10,526 nt of DNA from JBARCX01 sp049794535 (GCA_049794535.1 JBARCX010000102.1:1-10526), one strand, 5' to 3'. Positions 1-6,173 are shown, numbered from the stretch's first letter. The notes: generated by a model from the letters alone, not told the origin. A program made the numbers and translations.

Positions 1-845
1 GTGATGAGCAATACAGCGATGGCGATGGGCACTTCCGTCTGAGTAAACACAGCAGCGTTGTGACCGAGGCCAAGGTCTTCCCAGATCTCGGCAGCAAAGT
101 TGTCGCGGAAATCGCGCACGACCGTCAATGAGACATACGCCATGACGATGAGCGCCACACCGGGCAGGAAGCGCGCGAGGAAGGCGCGGCGGCTCTTTGC
201 ATCCATCGGCATGCGTACACAACGTGAGGCAATATCATCAGCGTTGGGTGCGGGCAGTCGCTCAAGCAGCCAAGTGGCGAAACAAAGTGGTGGTACAAAC
301 ACCATGCCGGTGGCAAACGGCATCCAGAATTCACTGACCCCGTAGTGGATCATCAAATACATGCCCACCGACTTCACTACGCCCGAGGCAACAATGAAGC
401 TGGCGCACATGAAGGCGCCCATCATCTCGGTGCCGCGCCGCCCTTCCAGATAACCGAAGATCACGCCCCACACCATGCCCAGCGGCAAGCCGTTGAGAAA
501 CAGGAAGGCGATATTCCATGGTGCCGGCACCAGTGCGAAGCCAAGCAGAGCCAGCCAGGCAAAGCCAATCAAGCCAGCCAGCGCCTGGGCGCGGTTCTGC
601 CGCTGCATCTCAGCGATCCAGGTAATGCCGCGGACCTTGCTCAGCATGTAGCCGAAGACCTGGGCGATCACCAGCCACACTTTGTAATCGATACCGGCGA
701 CATACATGCCGCTGAACTCGGCCGCCGTGAACGGCTTACGGAACGCATACATCGAGGCATACGCCAGAAACGCCGCTCCACCGGCAAGCAGATTAATAGC
801 CAGCTGTTGCTGGCGTGGGCCGGAAAACCATGAAGCGACACGCAT
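1..845 (-). CDS. DUF5690 family MFS-like membrane protein, C-terminus cut by window edge
   Basis: The frame is open from ATG at 845 to the left edge, giving 281 visible residues with no stop, so the C-terminal part is missing. The protein is strongly hydrophobic with several membrane segments (roughly residues 17-35, 55-72, 85-105, 110-132, 143-165, 172-193, 225-243). An N-terminal stretch reads YASMYAFRKPFTAAEF (residues 29-44), followed by QVFGYMLSK (62-70) and VVRDFRDNFAAEIWEDLG (242-259). I recognise this pattern as DUF5690, a family distantly related to MFS transporters with no established substrate. AGAGG lies 9 bases upstream of the ATG and supports the start. The deoR stop is 157 bases upstream on the same strand, so co-transcription from the deoR promoter is possible. 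From uncertain memory, DUF5690 genes sometimes sit near phosphonatase-like hydrolases and a FAD oxidoreductase; the window ends too early to check. Confidence 0.8.
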   Translation of the reverse strand, partial: MRVASWFSGPRQQQLAINLLAGGAAFLAYASMYAFRKPFTAAEFSGMYVAGIDYKVWLVIAQVFGYMLSKVRGITWIAEMQRQNRAQALAGLIGFAWLALLGFALVPAPWNIAFLFLNGLPLGMVWGVIFGYLEGRRGTEMMGAFMCASFIVASGVVKSVGMYLMIHYGVSEFWMPFATGMVFVPPLCFATWLLERLPAPNADDIASRCVRMPMDAKSRRAFLARFLPGVALIVMAYVSLTVVRDFRDNFAAEIWEDLGLGHNAAVFTQTEVPIAIAVLLI

Positions 846-1002
846 TGCAGGCAACCTCTACAGGAATGCCAGGCATGGTGTGGCTGTTACGTTACAGCGG
901 CGTGGCGGTGCCTAGGCAGGCGGGCAGGGCTGGTGCGGTTGATTTCAGTGGCGGTATGAATTTGCGAATGCCACGCGCGCTATCTCATAGGTTGAGATCG
1001 AT

Positions 1003-1758
1003 CTATGCACGCAGGATGGCGATACCCAGTGCGGCCAGTGGTGCCGTCATGGCTTGGGGGGTCTCTTGTTCCACCACGATGGTGTTTGCCGCCGTGGCTT
1101 CCGCAATGACATAGGCCGATGCCGTATTGATCTTCTCTGACGAAGCCAGCACGACAACTTCCGCGGCACGTGCGGCGAGTGCGCGCTTGATATACGCCTC
1201 TTCGAGATCACCCGTACTGAGGCCGGCCGTAGGGTGTACGCCGGTGACGCCCATGAAATACACGTCCGCACGGATATGCCCGATGGCCTCGATCGCCGCA
1301 GCCCCCACGGCGACAACCGAGTGTTTGAACAGGCGGCCACCGATCAATATGACCTCGATGTCGGGGTGACTCACTAATTCGACGGCGATGCTCGGGCTAT
1401 GCGTTACGACCGTCGCCTGAAGCGTGCTGGGCAGGTGTCGCGCCAATTGAACCGATGTGGTGCCTCCATCGAGGATCACGACTTGCCCCGGCAAGATCAA
1501 TTCCGCCGCTTTACGTGCAATGGCCGATTTCGCCGCTGTGCTGATCTGTTGTCGCTGCCCAAAGTCAGCGGCAGCCGGCGAAGACGGCAAGGCGCCGCCA
1601 TGCACCCGTTGCAACAGCCCCTCAGTGGCTAATTCACGTAAATCACGACGGATCGTGTCTTCGGAGACGCCAAACGTCTCGCTGAGCGCCTTGGCGATGA
1701 CCTGACCGTCACGCTTGAGCGCGGCCAGAATGGCTTGCTTGCGATGTGTCGTCAGCAT
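1003..1758 (-). CDS. DeoR/GlpR-family transcriptional repressor
   Basis: A 251-aa cytoplasmic DNA-binding regulator of normal length for the family. The N-terminal winged helix-turn-helix spans about residues 6-56, with VSEDTIRRDL at 31-40 and the family signature RVHGGALP at 51-58. The C-terminal sugar-phosphate-sensing DeoRC domain covers about 75-235, with DGGTTSVQLARHLP (97-110), VTHSPSIAVEL (118-128) and ILIGGRL (137-143). The position that is often DSSKF reads ASSEKI (205-210), so the usual Asp is Ala. The frame stays open upstream to 1830, but ATG at 1758 is preferred: the extra residues look non-coding, would run through the operator repeats, and GGTGAG lies a suitable distance before 1758. 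The gene diverges from nudK and precedes the DUF5690 gene. It probably represses its own promoter and perhaps nudK, released by a phosphorylated metabolite that cannot be named from sequence. Confidence 0.92.
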   Translation of the reverse strand: MLTTHRKQAILAALKRDGQVIAKALSETFGVSEDTIRRDLRELATEGLLQRVHGGALPSSPAAADFGQRQQISTAAKSAIARKAAELILPGQVVILDGGTTSVQLARHLPSTLQATVVTHSPSIAVELVSHPDIEVILIGGRLFKHSVVAVGAAAIEAIGHIRADVYFMGVTGVHPTAGLSTGDLEEAYIKRALAARAAEVVVLASSEKINTASAYVIAEATAANTIVVEQETPQAMTAPLAALGIAILRA

Positions 1759-1777
1759 AGGGCGCTCACCGTGGCAT

Positions 1778-1817
1778 TTGCACGAAAATAATTGATATTG
1801 CACGAAACTGCACGATA
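1778..1817. promoter_or_regulatory. Triple direct repeat, probable DeoR operator
   Basis: Three copies of a 10-bp motif lie in the deoR/nudK gap: TTGCACGAAA at 1778-1787, TTGCACGAAA at 1798-1807 and CTGCACGATA at 1808-1817. Their starts are 20 and 10 bp apart, close to whole helical turns, so bound protein would sit on one face. On the minus strand the core reads TTTCGTGCAA; TTTC-containing repeats of about one turn are known for DeoR-family members such as AgaR. The repeats are seen directly. Their use by the adjacent DeoR protein is inferred from position. Confidence 0.6.
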
Positions 1818-1819
1818 AG
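1792..1819 (+). promoter_or_regulatory. Candidate sigma70 promoter for nudK
   Basis: TTGATA (1792-1797, five of six matches to the -35 consensus) and GATAAG (1814-1819, four of six to the -10) are 16 bp apart and about 40 bp before the nudK start. Two of the three DeoR-type repeats lie within it, so a bound repressor would block RNA polymerase. The assignment rests on consensus matching alone. Confidence 0.4.
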
Positions 1820-1856
1820 GTTTTTGGCAACCCTTGTCCAGACGAGAGCCGGTGTC

Positions 1857-2459
1857 ATGAGCGAAACCATTGAGCGCGTGCGGGTGATCGAGAGTCAGGT
1901 GTTATCCGACGACTGGTATCTGCTGAAGAAAACCGTGTTCGACTTCCGCCGCGCGAATGGCAGTTGGCAGCGCCAGCAGCGCGAAACCTACGACCGTGGC
2001 AACGGAGCCACGCTACTGCTCTATCAACTCGCTGCGCGGCGAGTGGTGCTGGTCCGCCAGTTTCGTTTTCCAGCCTACGTCAACGGTCACCACGGCATGC
2101 TGGTCGAGGCGCCGGCGGGCTTGCTCGATCAAGCCACGCCCGAACAACGCATCCGTGCCGAGGTGGAGGAAGAGACCGGTTACCGCGTCGGTGAGGTGCG
2201 TAAGGTCTTTGAGGCTTTCATGAGCCCCGGGTCGGTGACCGAAAAACTGTTCTTCTTCGTCGCCGAATACGATACGGCCACGAAAGTGAGCGCAGGCGGC
2301 GGCATCGAAGCCGAAGGCGAGGACATCGAAGTGCTCGAGTTGCCGTTCGAGGAGGCACTGGCCATGGTTCGTCGCGGCGAGATTGTCGATGGCAAGACGA
2401 TCATGTTGTTGCAATACGCAGCGCTGCATTTGTTTGCCGCGATTGAGAATTCGGCATGA
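1857..2459 (+). CDS. nudK: Nudix hydrolase, GDP-mannose pyrophosphatase NudK type
   Basis: A 200-aa cytoplasmic Nudix enzyme, about the length of E. coli NudK (YffH), which hydrolyses GDP-mannose to GMP and mannose 1-phosphate. It matches what I remember of E. coli NudK in several blocks: REVYDRGNGAT-like RETYDRGNGAT (42-52), VRQFRFPAYVNG (66-77), the Nudix region from Gly88 to Tyr109 with EVEEETGY (102-109), MSPGSVTE (122-129) and EGEDIEVLELPFEEAL (153-168). The EExGU metal-binding glutamates are present (Glu106, Glu107). The residue before Glu102, usually Arg or Lys in the REUXEE motif, is Ala101. ATG at 1857 fits the family N-terminus; an earlier start at 1824 in the same frame would add 11 poorly fitting residues. 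It diverges from deoR and is probably under that operator. ADP-ribose or another nucleotide sugar remains a possible substrate. Confidence 0.88.
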   Translation: MSETIERVRVIESQVLSDDWYLLKKTVFDFRRANGSWQRQQRETYDRGNGATLLLYQLAARRVVLVRQFRFPAYVNGHHGMLVEAPAGLLDQATPEQRIRAEVEEETGYRVGEVRKVFEAFMSPGSVTEKLFFFVAEYDTATKVSAGGGIEAEGEDIEVLELPFEEALAMVRRGEIVDGKTIMLLQYAALHLFAAIENSA

Positions 2460-2462
2460 TGC

Positions 2463-2486
2463 GATATCAGCCCGTGACGGGATATC
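2463..2486 (+). terminator. Weak stem-loop after nudK
   Basis: Four bases after the nudK stop, GATAT (2463-2467) can pair with ATATC (2482-2486), and CCCG (2471-2474) with CGGG (2478-2481), leaving a 3-base bulge and a TGA loop. No T-run follows, so this is not a classical intrinsic terminator; it may be a 3'-end stabilising hairpin. Confidence 0.25.
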
Positions 2487-2648
2487 ACTCGCGTTCCGGT
2501 CGATAGTAGGGAGTGCTTCATCACGCCATGATCACTCGTCGTTGACGCGGCGAAGATGAGGCATCACGTAGAACCAAGGTGTCTTATCGTACGGAGCGCT
2601 AGATAACAACTCGGCATGAAAGCTAAGCATTCATTTCCATGGACATGT

Positions 2649-2655
2649 AAAGGAG
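2649..2655 (+). promoter_or_regulatory. Strong ribosome binding site for the 108-aa orphan gene
   Basis: AAAGGAG lies 6 bases before ATG at 2662. It fixes the start at 2662 rather than at TTG 2656, which immediately follows the GGAG and would leave no spacing. Confidence 0.75.
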
Positions 2656-2661
2656 TTGGCC

Positions 2662-2988
2662 ATGAAATTTGCTGCGGAAGCCAGACCTATCCCTTTGGGT
2701 ACAAGAGTTGTCATTAAGCTTGCTGATGTCGCATTTCTTGATGGGGAAATTCACGCAGAGTTTGCTGGAGTAGAGTTAGGCGCCATCGTTTTGAATAAGG
2801 TGGTTATCCCCAAGGATTTTGTCGACGCGATAGTGGATTTCAGTGTGGGCGACAGGGATAGCCATATCTTGGGTGACACCGTGCCGGTAGATGTTGATCT
2901 CGACGATATAGCGAAGCAGCGGAAAAAAATCGTTGTGGATATGCGCCGTACCGACAATGCCGACGAATTTGAATTTCATCCGCTATGA
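2662..2988 (+). CDS. Hypothetical 108-aa acidic cytoplasmic protein
   Basis: I do not recognise this protein. It has a near-perfect ribosome binding site and a clean stop. It has no signal peptide, no long hydrophobic segment, no cysteine and no recognisable motif. The pattern of alternating hydrophobic residues with short turns (for example TRVVIKLADVAFLDGEIHAE near residues 14-33, and VVIPKDFVDAIVDF near 46-59) suggests mostly beta structure. The second half is rich in Asp (VDVDLDDI around 75-82) and it ends in an acidic NADEFEFHPL. By hand count, 2701-2940 is 113 of 240 G+C (47%), compared with 70% for 2101-2160 in nudK and 63% for 4021-4080 in arsC. That points to recent acquisition or a different codon history. 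It stands alone between nudK and arsH, with 202 bases before it and 85 after it. Immunity-like or stress-related roles are possible but unsupported. Confidence 0.7.
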   Translation: MKFAAEARPIPLGTRVVIKLADVAFLDGEIHAEFAGVELGAIVLNKVVIPKDFVDAIVDFSVGDRDSHILGDTVPVDVDLDDIAKQRKKIVVDMRRTDNADEFEFHPL

Positions 2989-3073
2989 CCTAGAGCCGCC
3001 GATGGCCGATCTGAAAAGGTTGGCCATTTCAGTAAAGAGTCTGTCCTCATACTCTGCGTCGTCTCGTTGAATA

Positions 3074-3877
3074 TCAGCAAGCGCCAGTTGCACAGCAGCT
3101 GCCTACTTTGGCTGGCATGTTTGCTGTCACTTCATCTGTCATTGCGCCTGCCGTCGTAGCTTCCAGCACACCAGACGCTACTGACAGAGCACGTGCCTCA
3201 ATCGCACCTTTCCGCTCGCTGTAGCGGTCAACCAGGTAATCGCTGCGATCGCGCACCATCAGCGTGAACTTGAACAACTCTTCCATCACGTCCACGACGC
3301 GGTCGTAGTACGGCGATGGCTTCATACGTCCAGCATCGTCGAATTCTTGCCAGGCCTTGGCAACGGATGATTGGTTCGGGATGGTCACCATGCGCATCCA
3401 TCGTCCGAGCACACGCAGCGCATTGACGACATTGAACGATTGCGACCCGCCGCAGACTTGCATCACGGCCAAGGTGCGTCCCTGGGTCGGGCGTACGCTG
3501 CCATCTTCCAGTGGTAGCCAGTCGATTTGATTCTTGAAGACGCCAGTCACTGCGCCGTGCCGTTCTGGGCTTACCCATACTTGTCCCTCTGACCACAGGG
3601 ACAGTGCACGCAGTTCTTGCACCTTGGGATGGCTGGCCGGCACGCTGTCTAGCATCGGCAGTTCGTGCGGGTCGAATACGCGCGTCTCTGCACCGAATTG
3701 CTGCAGGATGCGCTCGGCTTCCAACGCAAGCTTGCGGCTGAACGATTGTGGCCGCAGGGAGCCGTACAAGATCAGGATGCGTGGTGGATGGCTTGAGCCT
3801 GCTGGCAGGGCCAGTTTGGTGAGCGTGGGTGTTTCCAGTGCATCGGCACTAACGTGGGGCAAATTCTGCATCGTCAT
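3074..3877 (-). CDS. arsH: ArsH, NADPH-dependent FMN reductase / organoarsenical oxidase
   Basis: ArsH is a flavodoxin-fold FMN enzyme. Characterised members oxidise trivalent organoarsenicals to less toxic pentavalent forms using NADPH. The FMN phosphate loop is GSLRPQSFSR, followed by the ArsH blocks SPERHGAVTGVFKNQIDW and CGGSQSFNVVNALRVLGRWMRM. From ATG 3877 the protein is 267 aa; ATG 3907 would add ten residues and ATG 3871 would remove two. I prefer 3877 because ATG 3907 lies inside the divergent inverted repeat and upstream of the transcription start implied by the best -10 (TAGAAT, complement of 3909-3914). The C-terminus ends VGSCCATGAC, an unusual CC-X4-C cysteine tail that could bind As(III) or a metal; I do not recall it as a general ArsH feature. 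The gene diverges from arsC-arsR and should be induced by arsenite through ArsR. Confidence 0.92.
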   Translation of the reverse strand: MTMQNLPHVSADALETPTLTKLALPAGSSHPPRILILYGSLRPQSFSRKLALEAERILQQFGAETRVFDPHELPMLDSVPASHPKVQELRALSLWSEGQVWVSPERHGAVTGVFKNQIDWLPLEDGSVRPTQGRTLAVMQVCGGSQSFNVVNALRVLGRWMRMVTIPNQSSVAKAWQEFDDAGRMKPSPYYDRVVDVMEELFKFTLMVRDRSDYLVDRYSERKGAIEARALSVASGVLEATTAGAMTDEVTANMPAKVGSCCATGAC

Positions 3878-3896
3878 GGGTAAGGTTCCGTCTTGC

Positions 3897-3933
3897 TTCG
3901 ATTTCATAATTCTACCATTATGGAAATGTCGAA
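3897..3933. promoter_or_regulatory. arsH/arsC divergent promoter with inverted-repeat ArsR operator
   Basis: An imperfect inverted repeat fills the gap. The left arm is TTCGATTTCATAAT (3897-3910). The right arm (3917-3933) has the reverse complement TTCGACATTTCCATAAT, identical apart from three extra bases. The core is CATAAT-TCTACC-ATTATG (3905-3922), matching the AT-rich inverted repeats bound by ArsR/SmtB repressors. Candidate arsC promoter on plus: TTGCTT (3893-3898), 17 bp, CATTAT (3916-3921). Candidate arsH promoter on minus: TTAGAT, 18 bp, TAGAAT (complement of 3909-3914). A dimer bound here would shut off both directions. The repeat is seen; the binding is inferred. Confidence 0.6.
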
Positions 3934-3951
3934 TCTAACCCAAGGCCACCC

Positions 3952-4461
3952 ATGTATCCGTGCCGTGTTTTATTCATCTGCACAGGTAACTCTGCTCGCA
4001 GCATCCTGTCCGAAGCGACGCTCAACCACTTGGGCAACGGTCGCTTCGAGGCCTTCAGCGCGGGTAGTCAGCCGACTGGTCGGGTTAATGCCTACGCGAT
4101 TGAAGCGCTTAAGACCGTCGACATACCCACCGAAGGTCTCAGCAGCAAATCCTGGGATCGCTTTACGGAAGAGGGTGCGCCGACACTCGATATTGTTATC
4201 ACCGTCTGCGACAACGCAGCGAGCGAGACATGTCCCGTTCTATTCGGTGATTTCGTGAGAAGCCACTGGGGCTTGCCCGATCCGGCCGCTGCACACGATG
4301 AGGGTGCCCTGATGGAGGCATTTCGTGAGGCCCATACGCTGATCATTTATCGCATAACGGCGTTGCTGAATCTGCCGGTGGAAACGATGAGTCGCGACGA
4401 GCTGCAGCAGGCGTTGGATCACATCGACACTATTACTGACGCCGAAGAAGAAGGCGCATGA
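3952..4461 (+). CDS. arsC: Arsenate reductase ArsC, low-molecular-weight phosphatase fold
   Basis: A 169-aa cytoplasmic enzyme that reduces As(V) to As(III). The N-terminal phosphatase loop CTGNSAR holds the nucleophilic Cys10 and Arg16 (CX5R). Two further redox cysteines are placed as in this family: Cys86 and Cys94 in VCDNAASETCP, followed by FGDFVRSHWGLPDPAA. Whether electrons come from thioredoxin or from glutathione/glutaredoxin cannot be decided from sequence. The length is longer than the 131-aa S. aureus type because of a C-terminal helix (DELQQALDHIDTITDAEEEGA, about 149-169). AAGG ends 6-7 bases before the ATG. The stop overlaps the arsR start by ATGA (4458-4461), so the two are translationally coupled. 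The product, arsenite, would normally need an exporter, and none is encoded nearby. Confidence 0.93.
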   Translation: MYPCRVLFICTGNSARSILSEATLNHLGNGRFEAFSAGSQPTGRVNAYAIEALKTVDIPTEGLSSKSWDRFTEEGAPTLDIVITVCDNAASETCPVLFGDFVRSHWGLPDPAAAHDEGALMEAFREAHTLIIYRITALLNLPVETMSRDELQQALDHIDTITDAEEEGA

Positions 4462-4910
4462 GCCAGACGTCGTCATTTACACTGCCCGCGAGCGTTGTAT
4501 CAAATAGCCCCGAGATTGCTACTCACATCATGCAGACCAAACAGGCCATTACGATCCTTTCCGCACTCGCTCAGGAGTCGCGGTTGGCGATCTATCGACT
4601 GCTGATTGAATATGCCCCTGACGGTCTTGCCGCGAGTTCGATCGCCGAGAAGCTGGGGGTGCCGAACGCCACGCTCTCTTTTCACCTGAAGGAGCTATCG
4701 CACGCAGGCCTTGTAACGAGTGAGCAACACGGTCGCTTCGTTTACTACGCGCCGGTGATTGAAGCGATGAATGACTTGGTCGGTTTTCTCACTGAAAACT
4801 GCTGTCAGCAGAGTGAATCTGTTTGCGCGGCGCCATCGGCATGCGCCGTGACTCCCTCTCGTAAGCCCGCCTCATCCAAGGTGGCGAAGCGCGCTATTCC
4901 CAAAAAGTAG
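4458..4910 (+). CDS. arsR: ArsR-family arsenite-responsive repressor
   Basis: A winged-helix repressor of 150 aa from ATG 4458. The conserved domain begins near MQTKQAITILSALAQESRLAIY (25-46). The recognition helix region is GLAASSIAEKLGVPNATLSFHLKELSHAGLV (56-86), followed by the wing EQHGRFVYYA (89-98). The classical ArsR helix-3 CVC motif is absent. Instead there is a C-terminal cysteine set, ENCCQ (Cys115, Cys116), then Cys123 and Cys129. This arrangement resembles the As(III) site of Acidithiobacillus ferrooxidans ArsR (Cys95, Cys96, Cys102), a known variant. The first 24 residues are dispensable to the fold, so a start at ATG 4530 is possible, but ATGA overlap with arsC and AAGAAGG just upstream favour 4458. 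The tail from about 130 is Ser/Lys/Pro-rich and probably disordered. It likely represses both arsC-arsR and divergent arsH. Confidence 0.92.
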   Translation: MSQTSSFTLPASVVSNSPEIATHIMQTKQAITILSALAQESRLAIYRLLIEYAPDGLAASSIAEKLGVPNATLSFHLKELSHAGLVTSEQHGRFVYYAPVIEAMNDLVGFLTENCCQQSESVCAAPSACAVTPSRKPASSKVAKRAIPKK

Positions 4911-4942
4911 CGAGCCACTGCGTATCCCATTCGCCACAGACA

Positions 4943-6013
4943 TCACTTCGTGAGAGGGGTATGTTCATGCCGGTGATGAATATCCGGATAGTGCGGATGG
5001 CTGTGAGTTAGCGGCACGTGCGTATGCGGATGCGTGTGCGGCTCCTTGCCATCCCAATCGAAATCATGAGGGTGCTGGTGATGTTCGTCGTGCACATGCC
5101 TATGTGCGTGCGTCATGGGCTCATGGGTATGTACGTGCTCGTGGCGCTCGGTCAGGTGTAGCCACACGCCGCCAGCCATCAGGAGCGTCGCCAGCCAGAA
5201 CGTTAACGAGGTGGGCTCGCCGAACCCAAGGATGGCAATCAATGCGCCGATGAAAGGGGCTGTCGAGAAATAAGCACCGGTGCGAGCTGCACCCAGGCCT
5301 CGCAGCGCAAGCACGAACAGCACCAGGCTGGCGCCATAACCGAGGAGGCCGGCCAGCATCGCTGCGCTGATCATGGATGCGGCAGGCAACGTCGCGCCCA
5401 GTGCAAACGCCAATAGCGTGTTAACCACGCCAGCCGTCAAACCTTTCAGCCCGGCAATGAACAGCGCATCTGAAGCCGACACCTTGCGTGTGAAGTTGTT
5501 GTCCAGCGCCCAGCACAAACAGGCGCCGACAATCAGCAAGGCGCCCGAGCCGGCGGTCATACTTTGTCCTGCGTGAGGCCATGCAAGGATCACGCTGCCG
5601 GCGACGATCAGTACCATGCCGAGCACGATGCGGCGATCGGCATTCTCGCGAAACGCAACCCAGGCGAGCACGGCGGTCAGTACCGCTTCCAGATTCAACA
5701 ACAGTGACGCCGAAGCGGCCGATGTGCGCGTCAAGCCCAGCATCAGCAACACTGGGCCGAGTACGCCACCGAACCCGATCGCGCTCAGCAGCCATAACCA
5801 TTCAGAGGTTGGCAAATGTGGCCTTCGCCAGCCACGGTCGCGTAGCAAACGGATCAGGCCCAACCCGACGCCGCTCCCGAGATAGAGCAGGCCGGCTAAC
5901 AGGATCGGGGAGGTATTGCCGAGCAGCACTTTGGCAAAGGGAGTGCTGGCCCCGAACAGTACGGCGGCGGCAAGCGCCGCGAGGACGGCAGGTGATAGGG
6001 CTTTATTTTGCAT
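4943..6013 (-). CDS. EamA/DMT-family transporter with histidine-rich C-terminal tail
   Basis: A 356-aa inner-membrane protein. Residues 8-288 form two EamA repeats with about ten membrane helices: the first repeat opens with AAAVLFGASTPFAKVLLG (15-32) and the second with GALLIVGACLCWALDNNFTRKV (157-178). After the last helix a hydrophilic tail runs from about 286 to 356; I count 23 histidines in residues 291-351, with conserved-looking blocks HVHDEHHQH (306-314), WDGKEPHTHPH (320-330) and HPHYPDIHHRHEH (339-351). Such tails usually bind Ni, Co, Zn or Cu, so the cargo may be a metal or a metal-linked metabolite, but DMT transporters also export amino acids and other organics. AGG lies 8 bases before the ATG. 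It converges on arsR with only 32 bases between stops, and no terminator is visible there. The His-tailed subtype is one I have seen in other proteobacteria, so it is not unique to this genome. Confidence 0.88.
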   Translation of the reverse strand: MQNKALSPAVLAALAAAVLFGASTPFAKVLLGNTSPILLAGLLYLGSGVGLGLIRLLRDRGWRRPHLPTSEWLWLLSAIGFGGVLGPVLLMLGLTRTSAASASLLLNLEAVLTAVLAWVAFRENADRRIVLGMVLIVAGSVILAWPHAGQSMTAGSGALLIVGACLCWALDNNFTRKVSASDALFIAGLKGLTAGVVNTLLAFALGATLPAASMISAAMLAGLLGYGASLVLFVLALRGLGAARTGAYFSTAPFIGALIAILGFGEPTSLTFWLATLLMAGGVWLHLTERHEHVHTHEPMTHAHRHVHDEHHQHPHDFDWDGKEPHTHPHTHVPLTHSHPHYPDIHHRHEHTPLTK

Positions 6014-6065
6014 GTGCCAAGCCTACTGCTGAAACCGATCACAAAATGGTTCCTGATTAGTGTCG

Positions 6066-6173
6066 AAGCTTGCTGCACGATGTTCCAGTTCCCTCTCTCC
6101 TCCGGGGAGAGGGTTAGGGTGAGGGGACACTTTTGCCAAGCAGGTTCATTGGAACATCGCTTTTATGAAGCTT
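6066..6173. repeat. Nested inverted repeat enclosing the left hairpin element
   Basis: CGATGTTCCA (6078-6087) and TGGAACATCG (6150-6159) are a perfect 10-bp inverted pair. Outside them AAGCTT occurs on both sides (6066-6071 and 6168-6173), which can also pair across internal loops of 6 and 8 bases. Between the arms is the GC-rich hairpin at 6091-6113. The whole could fold into one long, branched stem. I do not recognise it as a named element. Confidence 0.5.
6091..6126 (+). repeat. GC-rich hairpin repeat, left copy of an inverted pair
   Basis: CCCTCTCTCC (6091-6100) pairs with GGGGAGAGGG (6104-6113) through one T-G wobble and a TCC loop, followed by the tail TTAGGGTGAGGGG (6114-6126). Hairpin plus tail is the architecture of REP-type intergenic repeats, and CCCTCTCC/GGAGAGGG elements are common in Xanthomonadales and other proteobacteria. 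It lies in the 292-base spacer between the emrB stop and the start of the EamA gene. Confidence 0.75.

Noticed and set aside
345..833. A 162-codon plus-strand open frame rich in His and Gln.
   Set aside because: It lies wholly antisense to the DUF5690 gene, whose minus-strand translation is clearly a membrane protein with a start and ribosome binding site; the His-rich look is a by-product of the opposite strand.
982..998. ATCTCA/TGAGAT inverted repeat just past the deoR stop, with AGATCGATCT overlapping it.
   Set aside because: Only six base pairs, AT-containing and with no T-run; too weak to call a terminator or operator.
3002..3027. ATGGCC/GGCCAT inverted pair and a competing CTGAAA/TTTCAG pair in the gap after the 108-aa gene.
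   Set aside because: Short arms with loops of 10-14 bases and no T-run; plausible by chance.
5000..5150. Repetitive GTG/CAT-rich DNA that looks like a short tandem repeat.
   Set aside because: It encodes the His-rich tail of the EamA transporter; the repeats follow codons and have no fixed unit length.
5421..6060. Open frames antisense to, or out of frame with, the EamA gene (for example 5581-6060 plus and 5421-5801 minus).
   Set aside because: They overlap the helices of a convincing transporter, are Arg-rich in a way typical of shifted GC-rich coding sequence, and lack ribosome binding sites.
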